A stretch of 33,977 nt of DNA from Candidatus Gastranaerophilales bacterium (GCA_944325315.1 CALVAA010000020.1:1-33977); one strand, 5' to 3'; shown: positions 1 through 8,454, numbered from the stretch's first letter. The notes: generated by a model from the sequence alone, not told the origin. Numbers and translations: made by a program.

Positions 1-220
1 CTTTTTTTGTTTGTTTGTAAAGATTTCCGCTCACGATAATACTTTAAAGGGTAGTCGCAACCTTCGAAGATAGGTAGCGTTATATTATTACCTTGAAGAA
101 CAAAAATATTAAAAATATTAATTTTTCTAAATAATTTTATAAAAATTATATGTAAAAAATTTTAAATATTACCTTATTTTGTGTAAAATTAAAATTAATA
201 AAAAGTTTGGGAGCAGATAT
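1..220. other. Unassigned left-edge region upstream of kdsB-like gene
   Basis: No gene can be supported here. Bases 1 to about 105 are less AT-rich than the rest, so they may be the edge of a neighbouring gene. A plus-strand frame is open from base 2 to a TAG at 71-73. A minus-strand frame is also open from about 160 to the window edge, but it has no ATG, GTG or TTG start. Bases 106-208 are very AT-rich and look non-coding. I found no tRNA, rRNA or clear hairpin terminator. Confidence 0.3.
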
Positions 221-964
221 ATGAAAATAATTGGGATAATTCCTGCAAGGTATAAATCAAGCAGGTTTGAAGGTAAACCATTAGCTGACATTTTGGGTAA
301 GCCAATGATTTGGTGGGTGTATAACAGTGCTATAAAAGCCAAAGGCTTAGATGAGGTTTATGTTGCTTGTGATGATACACGAATTGAAACTGCATGTATT
401 GAAAACAATATTAAAGTAATAATGACTTCTACAAGTCATAAAACAGGTACAGATAGAATCGGTGAAGTTGCAAGAAAAATTGAAGCTGATTTATATATAA
501 ATATACAAGGCGATGAGCCTATGATTGAGCCACATACAATAGAAAAAGCTATTGAACCTTTTTTAAAAAATAAGAATCTGCAAGTTTCAAATCTTATGAC
601 AAAAATTAAAGACCCTGTTGAAGTTGTAAATTTTACTGTTCCAAAAGTTATTGTAAATAAAGACAATATTGGAATTTATCTTACAAGAAGTGCAGCTCCA
701 TACCCCAAAGCAAGTATTGACTATCATTACTATAAGCAAGTTTGTGTTTACGGCTTTACAAAAGAAGCGCTTGATTTTTATTGTAACAGCCCCAGAGGAA
801 GAGTTGAACAAATTGAAGACATCGAAATTTTAAGATTTATTGAAGCAGGCTATAAAGTTCAATTTATTGAAGTAGAATCTGATACCGTTGCCGTTGACAC
901 AAAAAAAGATCTTGAAAAAGTAAGAATGTTATTAAAGCAAAATAGAGGCGGATGTGAGTATTAA
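221..964 (+). CDS. kdsB: KdsB-like CMP-ulosonic acid synthetase
   Basis: This is a 3-deoxy-manno-octulosonate cytidylyltransferase family protein, which uses CTP to activate a 2-keto-3-deoxy sugar acid as its CMP form for envelope glycans. ATG 221 is chosen over an upstream TTG because GGGAG at 209-213 sits 7 nt before it and the protein then starts directly at the nucleotide-binding IIPARYKSSR. It has 247 residues, normal for the family. The CTP loop (residues 5-20), QGDEP (96-100, metal Asp98) and VAVDT (metal Asp226) are intact. Arg156 matches the E. coli sugar-binding Arg157. The positions matching E. coli His181 and Gln211 are Gln173 and Ile203, so the substrate may not be Kdo. The gene overlaps the next by 11 nt. 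Family assignment is firm; substrate is open. Confidence 0.9.
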   Translation: MKIIGIIPARYKSSRFEGKPLADILGKPMIWWVYNSAIKAKGLDEVYVACDDTRIETACIENNIKVIMTSTSHKTGTDRIGEVARKIEADLYINIQGDEPMIEPHTIEKAIEPFLKNKNLQVSNLMTKIKDPVEVVNFTVPKVIVNKDNIGIYLTRSAAPYPKASIDYHYYKQVCVYGFTKEALDFYCNSPRGRVEQIEDIEILRFIEAGYKVQFIEVESDTVAVDTKKDLEKVRMLLKQNRGGCEY

Positions 965-2504
965 AATTTTAGACTGTACATTAAGAGATGGCGGGTATGT
1001 AAACAATTGGGATTTTAAAGAAAAAAATATAAAATTTATTCTTAAAAACTTAACTGATTCTAATGTTGATTATATAGAATGCGGTTTTTTAAAGCAAAAT
1101 GATTACAATATAGATAAAACATTTTTTCAAAATTTTAGCCAATTAGAAAGCATGCTTCCCCAAAGACAGAGTTCAATTTACACTCTTATGATTAATTTTG
1201 GTGAAATCCCAATAGATTCAATTCCAAAGTGCAATACAAAAGTTAATCTTAGAGTAGTATTTAAAAAAGAAAAGCGCTTTGAAGCAATTGAATACTGCAA
1301 ACAACTTGTCAGCAAAGGTTATAAAGTTTTTATCAATCCGATGAATACAAGTACTTATTCAAGCGGTGAATTGCTTGAAATTATAGAGCTTGTAAACAAA
1401 ATAAAACCAATAGGCTTTACAATCGTTGATACAACAGGAGCGATGAACAAAAAAGATATTATAGCTATGTATTATCTTATTGAAAATAATTTAGATAAAG
1501 ATACTGCTCTTTGTTTTCATTCACACAATAACCTCCAACTTTCTTTTTCAAATGCTCAAGTTTTAATGGAACAAAACACTAAAAGAGAACTTATTATTGA
1601 TTCAAGCGTTTTTGGGATGGGCAGAGGTGCGGGTAATTTATGCAGCGAATTACTAATAAAATATATTAATGATAACTACGACGGCAATTATGATATTATC
1701 CCAATATTGAAAATTATAGACGAGCAAATAAATAAAATTTTTGCAATATCTCCCTGGGGCTATTCCGTACCTTATTATATGGCTGCTATTAATAATTGCC
1801 ATCCGAATTATGCAAAGTTTTTAATAGAAAAACAAACTGTTCCGGTTGAACTTATAAACAAAATCTTGAATAATATCCCATACAAAAATCGAGGAATTTA
1901 TAGCGAAGATTTAATTTTGGAATTGTATAGAAAAACAATAGAACATTTTATTGATGATGGCAAAGATTTAAATAAACTTTCAAAACTTTTATCAAATAAG
2001 CCGGTTTTGCTGATTGCTTCAGGTAAAAGCATAGTTCAGGAAGAAAGAAATATAAATAATTTTATCAAAAAAAACAATCCTTTTATAATTTCTCTAAATT
2101 TTATTCCAAAAAAGTATAATCCAAATTTGGTGTTTGTAACAAACATTAAAAGGTATAATAATTTAGATAAAACAAATATTCCTTTAGCTTTAACATCAAA
2201 CATCAAAGCTTTTTCCGATTACAAACTAAATTATTCATCATATGTTGAAGACAATGAATTCAGTGATAACGTAGCTTTGATTGCGCTAAGAGTTTTATTA
2301 AATGCTGGAGTTAAAGAGGTTTCAATAGCAGGCTTTGACGGTTATAACAAAGATGCAAACGATAATTATTCAGAAAGTGAACTTACAAATATTGCATTTA
2401 TACAAAACAGTGTCGTTAAAAATCAACAGATTAAATTACAATTGTCAAAAATAATAAAGCATATTAAAATAAATTTTATCACTAAATCGTATTATGAAAT
2501 ATAG
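954..2504 (+). CDS. HMGL/DmpG-type aldolase fused to a MptE/DUF115-like domain
   Basis: The protein has 516 residues and a GTG start inside the end of the kdsB-like gene. Residues 1 to about 270 form a DRE-TIM metallolyase barrel. TLRDGG (9-14) carries the metal Asp and catalytic Arg, HSH (189-191) supplies metal histidines, and GMGRGAGN (221-228) resembles 4-hydroxy-2-oxoacid aldolases. Residues from about 348 form a second Rossmann-like domain starting VLLIASGKSI and ending near VSIAGFDGY. This resembles the MptE/DUF115 or sialyltransferase-like fold, but the match is weak. The barrel family condenses or cleaves pyruvate or acyl donors. Here it may build the 2-keto acid that the preceding enzyme activates, which is inference from the overlap. 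The exact reaction is unknown. Confidence 0.75.
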   Translation: MSIKILDCTLRDGGYVNNWDFKEKNIKFILKNLTDSNVDYIECGFLKQNDYNIDKTFFQNFSQLESMLPQRQSSIYTLMINFGEIPIDSIPKCNTKVNLRVVFKKEKRFEAIEYCKQLVSKGYKVFINPMNTSTYSSGELLEIIELVNKIKPIGFTIVDTTGAMNKKDIIAMYYLIENNLDKDTALCFHSHNNLQLSFSNAQVLMEQNTKRELIIDSSVFGMGRGAGNLCSELLIKYINDNYDGNYDIIPILKIIDEQINKIFAISPWGYSVPYYMAAINNCHPNYAKFLIEKQTVPVELINKILNNIPYKNRGIYSEDLILELYRKTIEHFIDDGKDLNKLSKLLSNKPVLLIASGKSIVQEERNINNFIKKNNPFIISLNFIPKKYNPNLVFVTNIKRYNNLDKTNIPLALTSNIKAFSDYKLNYSSYVEDNEFSDNVALIALRVLLNAGVKEVSIAGFDGYNKDANDNYSESELTNIAFIQNSVVKNQQIKLQLSKIIKHIKINFITKSYYEI

Positions 2505-2514
2505 GGTAAATTAT

Positions 2515-3969
2515 ATGAAAGAAAAATATTTTAAATTTTTAAACTCACCTTTTTTATTAGCTTTGTGCTGTGCTCTTTTTACTTTTTTCGGCAAATGCTT
2601 TTTAGATTTTGCATGCATTAGCGCAGTTTCAAGCATATTTCTTTCGATTCTTACTACATTAGAATATAGAGAAAAAATTAACATACGCTTTATGGTAAAA
2701 TATTCTCTATTTTTCTTTTTGCTTTTTATATTAAGAGTTATAGTTTTAATTTGTTTTAAATATGACCCAATTAACCCATTTGTATACGTTACACTTGCTT
2801 TTAAGCTCCCCGCTATATTGAGCTTATGTGTTTTAGGGATTCCTTTTTCTTTTGTTTTCTTTTTTATTGCTTCAAAACTTACAATATTGTTTTTAAATAA
2901 AACTTCTTTTAAAAATAATATAAAAACTAATATCATACTTTTAGTACTGCTTATATTACTTATTGTTGGCTATTCGTTAAAAAACATCAATATTAACTTT
3001 TTGTTTGACAAAAGTATTAATTTATCAAATTTTAAAGAAAAAGTTTTTGATAAATTAGTTCCCAAGGTGAATACTTGGTCATATAGGGACCTTCCTTTTG
3101 GAGAACAAATTGAATATAAGAAAAAAATGTATTTATCTTATTATATTTATTTATACTTAATAAATAAATATCCAAATCAAATTACAAAAGACACTGTTAT
3201 AAGTTGTGATATGCTGTTTGACAATATGGAAACGATTAATCGTAAAAAATATTATAATCTATTTATCAAACAAAAAAATATTTTGAATAGAATTAAAAAT
3301 CCAAATCTAAATACATATCTTGCTTTAAGTGAAATTTACAAATTAACGCACTACTATAACTGTAGTTCTATAGAAGTTGATTTATCTAAAGAGTGTTTAG
3401 AGCATCAAAGAGAAGAATTAGAAATAAATAAAAATGTATGTAAATTAGGCGGAAGCTGTATGCTTGGAGACAGAGTGAGCGTAAGCAACTATATAGTTTT
3501 CAGCTCGGTTAATAATAAAAATGTCGTAATTATAAAAGAAGTAGAAAAAAAATATGATGATATAATTAGCTTTTTAGAAAGTCTGGATACTAATGATAAA
3601 AGAGTAGCATTGGGATTAAAAACATATCTGATTGGTAAATATTATACTATATTTAATTTAAATATGTCGGATAAAAAAGTAAAAGAATACTATAAAAATA
3701 ATAAAGAACAAATAGATAAAAACATTGAAAAAGCGCTTGAATTAAATGAAAAATTTAAATTAAATGAAGATGGAATAAGAGATGGGCGTCTTGTTTCTAA
3801 AAGTGATGATTATTATGATATTGCATATATTTATAAACATGCAGGCGATAAAGAAAAATATGAACACTTTAATAAACTATATAATACTTACAAAAAAGTT
3901 TACAAGCCTGCAAAAAGCCCGGCGTATGTACCTCCAAAGCATTTACTTAATTCTGTGAATAAGAGTTAA
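2515..3969 (+). CDS. Membrane protein of unknown function, four N-terminal helices
   Basis: I do not recognise this gene. ATG 2515 is preferred (AGGGT at 2503-2507, spacing about 7) over the in-frame ATG 2494, giving 484 residues. The first about 160 residues hold four hydrophobic segments, for example ALCCALFTFFG, FFFLLFILRVIVLICF, SFVFFFIASKL and ILLVLLILLIVGY. The remaining about 320 residues are Lys/Asn/Tyr-rich and soluble, with alpha-helical stretches that could be solenoid repeats near the C-terminus. It follows the aldolase fusion with almost no gap and is probably co-transcribed. That makes an envelope role plausible but unproven. Its 3' end overlaps the convergent gene by 27 nt. Confidence 0.7.
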   Translation: MKEKYFKFLNSPFLLALCCALFTFFGKCFLDFACISAVSSIFLSILTTLEYREKINIRFMVKYSLFFFLLFILRVIVLICFKYDPINPFVYVTLAFKLPAILSLCVLGIPFSFVFFFIASKLTILFLNKTSFKNNIKTNIILLVLLILLIVGYSLKNININFLFDKSINLSNFKEKVFDKLVPKVNTWSYRDLPFGEQIEYKKKMYLSYYIYLYLINKYPNQITKDTVISCDMLFDNMETINRKKYYNLFIKQKNILNRIKNPNLNTYLALSEIYKLTHYYNCSSIEVDLSKECLEHQREELEINKNVCKLGGSCMLGDRVSVSNYIVFSSVNNKNVVIIKEVEKKYDDIISFLESLDTNDKRVALGLKTYLIGKYYTIFNLNMSDKKVKEYYKNNKEQIDKNIEKALELNEKFKLNEDGIRDGRLVSKSDDYYDIAYIYKHAGDKEKYEHFNKLYNTYKKVYKPAKSPAYVPPKHLLNSVNKS

Positions 3970-4500
3970 TTCTTTATTCTTTTTAATTTTAACATGGCCT
4001 CCTTTGATAAAATTTGTAAGAGAACCCGTAGGAGGCAGTGGTGTCAATGCCCACTTTATCGGAAAAACAAGAAGACTTAAATCAAGACCGAATATTTCAA
4101 TAGTATTTCCAAGTTTTTGTTTTGAATCTTCTGTTTGAAAATCTCCAAGTATAATACTTGCAGGAATGCCATTCATGCCATTTGGAATTATGGTTTCTAC
4201 TTTTGCTGTTATAATTTGGTTTTTTCTTACAATAATTTGTGTGCCAAAGGACACTCCTTCAGGTGCTATAAATTTAATTATTTGTCCTTCAAAGATATCT
4301 TTTTCGGATTTAATTTCATCTATTGGTTTGAGTTTTATTGGAACATATCCAGAATTTTCATAATCGTAATTTAAATTTACAAAAGGTTTTTCTAAATTCT
4401 TGTCTTTAAGAGTTAAATCAACAATAAAATCATTCATTTGAGCAAACGAACAGGGGTATAACAACAGAAAAAATAATAAAAGACTAAAAATTTTATTCAT
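3943..4500 (-). CDS. Small secreted protein of unknown function
   Basis: The start is placed at ATG 4500, which gives 185 residues beginning with a signal peptide (MNKIFSLLLFFLLLYPCSFA, cleavage before Gln). An upstream in-frame ATG at 4539 would put a charged tail before the signal and lies inside the preceding gene. AAGGAAAA just before 4500 acts as the ribosome site. The mature part looks beta-rich and ends with a hydrophobic stretch followed by FIKGGHVKIKK. A remnant of the same ending (IRGGHVKLKPGK) occurs in the decayed copy at 30103-30246, so the M48-like gene and this gene form a conserved pair. The function is unknown; it is probably periplasmic or outer-membrane associated. Confidence 0.75.
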   Translation of the reverse strand: MNKIFSLLLFFLLLYPCSFAQMNDFIVDLTLKDKNLEKPFVNLNYDYENSGYVPIKLKPIDEIKSEKDIFEGQIIKFIAPEGVSFGTQIIVRKNQIITAKVETIIPNGMNGIPASIILGDFQTEDSKQKLGNTIEIFGLDLSLLVFPIKWALTPLPPTGSLTNFIKGGHVKIKKNKELTLIHRIK

Positions 4501-5185
4501 ATTTGATTTTTTCCTTTGAATTGGTTTTAATTTTTTCAAGCAATAAGTATCTGTTGTTTTCAGAATTTAAAAGAAAATTTTGATAGTTTTCATTTGTTTT
4601 ATATTCGTTATTAACTAAAAAATAAGGATATTTTGTATAAATATATTCATAAATCATCATAAGGCGTTTTGAAGTAAGATTTTTATTGGAAATTATATCG
4701 TATCTTTTTTGAGGCTGTGTTTTTTGAATATAAGTGATTAATGCAATCGGGTTATAGCCTGCTTTTACCATATAATCAACAGCAATTTTATCAGCTACAA
4801 TTTCAAATTTTTTAGGTGCGGCTTTCATCTGCAAAGACCTTAAAGCACCGTTAAAAATTCCGTCATAACTTCTTGCGGCAAAAACAATTTGTCTTGCAAG
4901 GTAAGCTGCAAGCTCATTTTCGTCTTCAAGAAACTTATAATCATCTCTATATACAATTACTTGTCTTTTTGTAAGAGTTTTATCAATTTTAAGCTTCACT
5001 TCTTTTTCTCTGTTGTCATATACAAAAACAACAGGCTTATTTATTTCGTTTGCATTTAAAATTTTCATTGCACAATGATTAATTCTTGTTTGAACGGTTT
5101 GTTCGTTTTTTAATGCTTCGTCATTTGCAAAAGATAAAAAAGGTAGCAATAATAAGATAGCCAATAAAAAAATCTTTTTTTTCAT
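4493..5185 (-). CDS. M48-like peptidase paralogue lacking the HExxH motif
   Basis: The protein has 230 residues with a signal peptide (cleavage near LSFA|ND at 20/21). It aligns over its length with the decayed copy at 29431-30102. That copy shows the M48 zinc-metalloprotease pattern GHEIAH followed by EEKADKRAVDYM. In this intact gene the equivalent of HExxH is RQIVF (residues 98-102). The downstream region with the third ligand survives as EIVADKIAVDYM (Glu128, Asp132). The gene is therefore read as an exported protein with an M48 fold that has probably lost zinc-dependent proteolysis, perhaps acting as a chaperone or binding protein. It overlaps the start of the following secreted protein gene by 8 nt, so the two are translationally coupled. 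Confidence 0.75.
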   Translation of the reverse strand: MKKKIFLLAILLLLPFLSFANDEALKNEQTVQTRINHCAMKILNANEINKPVVFVYDNREKEVKLKIDKTLTKRQVIVYRDDYKFLEDENELAAYLARQIVFAARSYDGIFNGALRSLQMKAAPKKFEIVADKIAVDYMVKAGYNPIALITYIQKTQPQKRYDIISNKNLTSKRLMMIYEYIYTKYPYFLVNNEYKTNENYQNFLLNSENNRYLLLEKIKTNSKEKIKYE

Positions 5186-5261
5186 ATTTCTTCCAAAAAG
5201 TTAATACCTACTTTAAAATATTGTCATTTTTGGCTGTTTTTGTCAAATTATTAATGTAATA

Positions 5262-5576
5262 CTAATGGCGATCTATTGAAGTTTTTATAAGAGCTTCTTT
5301 ATCCACAATTTTGGAATTGATTTTATTAATAATGCCGTCAACTGCTGTGCCAAGTCCAAAAGCTGCAAGCGTAGCATAGATTGAACAAGCTATCAAAGCT
5401 GCGGTTTTATCCCCTTTTAAATTGTCAACACTTTTTGCCACTTTTGAACAACTGTTTATTGCAATTACTGCCGCACTTAAAGTGAGGGCTGTTTTAGCGC
5501 AATTACTTTTAATATATTTATTGCCGTTATTGGTATAAGATTTTTGAGCTAATAAATTTACAGGATTAATCGTCAT
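5262..5576 (-). CDS. Small hydrophobic protein, lineage-specific type
   Basis: I do not recognise this 104-residue protein. The start is secure: a full AGGAGGT site (plus-strand 5581-5587) lies 4 nt upstream of the ATG. The N-terminus (MTINPVNLLAQKSY) resembles the opening of the 248-residue protein at 22605-23351 in style. Two hydrophobic stretches follow, at about residues 30-45 and 58-85, rich in Ala, Gly and Ile and fit for membrane insertion. It has no signal peptide and no known motif. It stands alone between the M48-like pair and the DXS-like gene. Confidence 0.65.
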   Translation of the reverse strand: MTINPVNLLAQKSYTNNGNKYIKSNCAKTALTLSAAVIAINSCSKVAKSVDNLKGDKTAALIACSIYATLAAFGLGTAVDGIINKINSKIVDKEALIKTSIDRH

Positions 5577-5626
5577 AGATACCTCCTATGCTCTATGAAA
5601 AAACAACACCTAACAATATATTTATT

Positions 5627-7369
5627 TTACACTATTTTTAGAATGTCTTCAACTATTAATTCTTTTTTGAGTCTGTATTTTTCATATAACTTATCAACCG
5701 GCACTCTGTCTGTAAATTCCTTGAAAGCTCCGTAATTTAAAACTTTCATATCTGAATTTGCGTAATACCTTGAAATTTTTTCTCCAAAACCGCCGTCTAA
5801 AACACCATCTTCAAGAGTCACAACAATGCTGTGACCGTCTTTTAAATCTTCAAGTAAGTTTTCATCCAATCCGGTTAAAAATATAGGATTTATTATAGTG
5901 GGATTGATATTTATTTTTTCAAGCTCCCATTTTACTTCTTTTGCAAGATTTAAAAAGTTACCTGCCCCAAAAACGGCAACTTTTGAGCCTTTGCAGATAG
6001 TTTTAAATTTATTAAGTTTTGAAAAATCTGTTTTGCAATTAATCTCATTTTGAACAATTCCAAAAGGTACTCTTATAACAACGGGATGGTTATTTTGATT
6101 GTATGACCAATTAAGAGCCTTTATATATTCTTGTTTGTTTGTCGGCGACAAATAAACAATGTTTGGAATATTTGATATTAAAGGAATATCGAATATTCCG
6201 AGATGAGTAGCATCTGCTGAACTTATTGCGCCCCAAAAGACAAGAATAACCGCAGGAGAATTATTCAAGGCTAAATCTTGAGAAAGCTGGTCATAAGTTC
6301 TTTGAACAAAAGAACTTAAAATTGCAAGTATCGGTTTAGCTCCATTTTTTGCCAGAGCCGAAGCAAAAGCAACGGCGTGCTCTTCCGCTATTCCAACATC
6401 AACATAGTTTTCGTTTAATTTATCTCTAAACTCCTGGTAAAATCCGTAAGCTCCGGGTGTTGCAGGCGTTATAGCTACAACAGGTTCACCAAGCGCTTTT
6501 TTTTCGAGAATAAAATCGGTTGTAATTGTTTCATATGTTTCTTCTGAAACAGTTTTTTTGTTTTGATTCAAAAATCCGGGCTGTTGCCAGTGGTATTTTT
6601 CTTTTTCGCTTTCTGCAGGATAATAGCCTTTTCCTTTTAGTGTATGAATATGGACAATAACCGGCTTATTTATATCTTTTACATTTTTAAATGTTTGAAT
6701 CAATGCTTCAATATCGTTGCCTTCTTCAAGATAAGTATATTCAAAACCTAATGATTTAAAAAAGTTATTTTGAATTTGTCCTTTACTTTCCCTTAATTCT
6801 TTGAGGTTTTTATACAGGCCGCCTTGGTTTTTTGCAATAGACATTTCATTGTCATTTACAATTATTATTATGTTTGAATTAAGTAATGCTGCATTATTTA
6901 AGCCTTCGTATGCCTCTCCTCCTGATAGAGAACCATCACCGATTAGTGCTATTACATTATATTTTTCTTTTTTTAAATCTCTTGCTTTGCTAAGTCCGCA
7001 AGCAAGTGAAACGGATGTTGACGTGTGCCCTATTATAAAGTTATCATGCTCGCTTTCATTTGGATTTGAATAACCTGTTATAGAAAACAGTTTATCATCA
7101 TCAAAGAAACCTTGTTTTCTCCCTGTTAAAATTTTGTGAGGATAAATTTGATGTGAAACATCGAAGACAAATTTATCTTTTGGCGAATCAAAAACATAAT
7201 GCAAAGCTATTATTGCTTCAACTATTCCCAAATCAGGGCCCAGATGCCCCCCTATTTTATTGACCCTGTTTAATATTCCTTTTCTGATATCATCCGCAAG
7301 GCTTTTCATTTGTTCTAAAGATAGTTCTTTTAAGTCTTTTGGTGAATTGATTTTGTTTATAACTTCCAT
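5627..7369 (-). CDS. Short DXS-like transketolase-family enzyme
   Basis: The protein has 580 residues and resembles 1-deoxy-D-xylulose-5-phosphate synthase, which joins pyruvate and glyceraldehyde 3-phosphate using thiamine diphosphate (MEP isoprenoid pathway). Visible conserved parts are GGHLGPDLG (His42), DVSHQIYPHK (His73), GDGSLSGG to NDN (144-173), HTLKGKGYYPAE (242-253), IAEEHA (catalytic Glu329) and QRTYDQ (Tyr359). It is about 40 residues short between ELRESKG and FFKSLGF compared with typical 620-640-residue DXS. The usual DRAGLVGADGPTH stretch reads VFWGAISSADATH, so the phosphate-binding Arg (position 378, Phe) and the Asp four before His389 (Ala385) are lost. It may be a true but divergent DXS or a paralogue with another aldehyde substrate. 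AAAGGA precedes the ATG. Confidence 0.8.
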   Translation of the reverse strand: MEVINKINSPKDLKELSLEQMKSLADDIRKGILNRVNKIGGHLGPDLGIVEAIIALHYVFDSPKDKFVFDVSHQIYPHKILTGRKQGFFDDDKLFSITGYSNPNESEHDNFIIGHTSTSVSLACGLSKARDLKKEKYNVIALIGDGSLSGGEAYEGLNNAALLNSNIIIIVNDNEMSIAKNQGGLYKNLKELRESKGQIQNNFFKSLGFEYTYLEEGNDIEALIQTFKNVKDINKPVIVHIHTLKGKGYYPAESEKEKYHWQQPGFLNQNKKTVSEETYETITTDFILEKKALGEPVVAITPATPGAYGFYQEFRDKLNENYVDVGIAEEHAVAFASALAKNGAKPILAILSSFVQRTYDQLSQDLALNNSPAVILVFWGAISSADATHLGIFDIPLISNIPNIVYLSPTNKQEYIKALNWSYNQNNHPVVIRVPFGIVQNEINCKTDFSKLNKFKTICKGSKVAVFGAGNFLNLAKEVKWELEKININPTIINPIFLTGLDENLLEDLKDGHSIVVTLEDGVLDGGFGEKISRYYANSDMKVLNYGAFKEFTDRVPVDKLYEKYRLKKELIVEDILKIV

Positions 7370-7500
7370 TTTTATCCTTTCTTAATTCTTCATTAAAAAT
7401 TTTAATACCTGGAGTCAGCTTTATGTCAATAAGATATAAACATTCGGGGATTATAAAAAAAATTATTTTTGAATATTTTAAAAAACAAAAGGATATAACT

Positions 7501-8166
7501 ATGACTAAAAAAATTTTAATTGTAACAACAAATTCAACCGGCGAAGGAAAAATCAAAGACAATGGTGTTTATCTTGAGGAGTTTGCACGACCTTATTTAA
7601 TTTTTAAAAATGCAGGCTATACAATAGATTCCGCAAGCTTAAAAGGTGGATTGTCTCCAATTGATATAAATTCTATGTCCTGTTCGAATCCTATTGAATG
7701 GGATGATTGCATAAAGGTTTTAAGAACAACAAAAAGCCTTTTGGATGTTGATATGAACTTTTATGACGCAATATATTTCCCGGGCGGACATGGGTGTTTA
7801 TTTGATATAGCAAATAATGAAGAAATAAACAATCTTGTTGAATATTTTTACAATAAGAAAAAAGTAATTGCGGCTATTTGCCATGGCGTTATAGCTCTTG
7901 TTGGCGCAAAAGATGAAAACGGTGAATCAATTCTTAAAAAAAGATTTGTAACAGCTTTTACAAATAAAGAAGAACAAATTGCAAAAATGGATACTATTGT
8001 CCCGTTTTCCGTAGAAGACAAAATTAAAAAAACCGGAGCGAAATTTATTGAAGCAAAGCCATTTAGTGAGCATGCTGTTGCGGATGGCAACATAATCACG
8101 GGGCAAAACCAAAATAGTGCCGGTTTGTGTGCTAAAAAAATTATGGAATTACTTGAAGATAAATAA
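7501..8166 (+). CDS. DJ-1/PfpI superfamily protein (Hsp31-like)
   Basis: The protein has 221 residues from ATG 7501, supported by AAAAGGA at 7487-7493. An upstream ATG at 7423 also has GGAG before it, but would add a 26-residue lysine-rich tail not usual for the family. The nucleophile elbow is AAICHGV (Cys127, His128). The conserved acidic partner lies in VYLEEFARPY (Glu26/Glu27), and PGGHG (95-99) marks the Rossmann loop. This set is typical of the Hsp31 / type 1 glutamine amidotransferase-like group, which acts as a stress chaperone, glyoxalase III or protein-damage enzyme. Which activity applies cannot be read from sequence. It is monocistronic, ending at a strong hairpin terminator. Confidence 0.85.
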   Translation: MTKKILIVTTNSTGEGKIKDNGVYLEEFARPYLIFKNAGYTIDSASLKGGLSPIDINSMSCSNPIEWDDCIKVLRTTKSLLDVDMNFYDAIYFPGGHGCLFDIANNEEINNLVEYFYNKKKVIAAICHGVIALVGAKDENGESILKKRFVTAFTNKEEQIAKMDTIVPFSVEDKIKKTGAKFIEAKPFSEHAVADGNIITGQNQNSAGLCAKKIMELLEDK

Positions 8167-8167
8167 T

Positions 8168-8196
8168 AAAAGGCGCAATTTGCGCCTTTTTAATAA
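8168..8196. terminator. Bidirectional intrinsic terminator
   Basis: AAAAGGCGCAA and TTGCGCCTTTT form an inverted repeat (8168-8178 and 8180-8190; the innermost pairs open to make the loop), followed by a T-rich run. It lies 1 nt after the stop of the DJ-1-like gene. It is also just downstream of the convergent small gene that ends at 8203, so it can serve both strands. Confidence 0.85.
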
Positions 8197-8202
8197 TTTT
8201 TT

Positions 8203-8454
8203 CTATTGTGCTTTTGGAGCTTTTTTGGGAAGAATATTTGCAAATTGGGTTTTTAAAATACCAAAGCCTTCTTTTATTGCCTCGCCTGCTTTGATTTTAA
8301 CCTTTTGAGCACCTTCGCTTTTTGTAAACTGGTCAGCTAAAGATTTCTTACCCTTTAAATAGGCAACAGTAACCGTGCCTGCGGCAGCCGCACCTATAAC
8401 TGCACCTGTAATTGCAGCGGCTTTTTGTCCTGCGGTCATTTTTGAAATTTGCAT
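8203..8454 (-). CDS. Small single-helix membrane protein
   Basis: This 83-residue protein is not recognised. After MQISKMTAGQK comes an Ala/Gly-rich membrane-type segment (about residues 11-33). A basic, amphipathic C-terminal half ends in lysine and alanine. AAGGTG upstream of the ATG is a fair ribosome site. The layout (one glycine-rich helix followed by a charged tail) recalls small YtxH-like or membrane-anchored helical proteins, but no motif supports a name. It lies alone, convergent with the DJ-1-like gene. Confidence 0.6.
   Translation of the reverse strand: MQISKMTAGQKAAAITGAVIGAAAAGTVTVAYLKGKKSLADQFTKSEGAQKVKIKAGEAIKEGFGILKTQFANILPKKAPKAQ

Noticed and set aside
1-160. Minus-strand open frame reading ...LPIFEGCDYPLKYYRER toward the left edge
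   Set aside because: It has no ATG, GTG or TTG start and a plus-strand frame is open in the same place; neither matches a family I know.
2511-2936. Minus-strand frame of 141 codons
   Set aside because: It is opposite the hydrophobic helices of the membrane protein gene; its lysine-rich product is a by-product of that coding.
7423-7500. Upstream start for the DJ-1-like gene with GGAG before it
   Set aside because: The added residues are lysine-rich and atypical; ATG 7501 has its own AAAAGGA and gives the normal family N-terminus.
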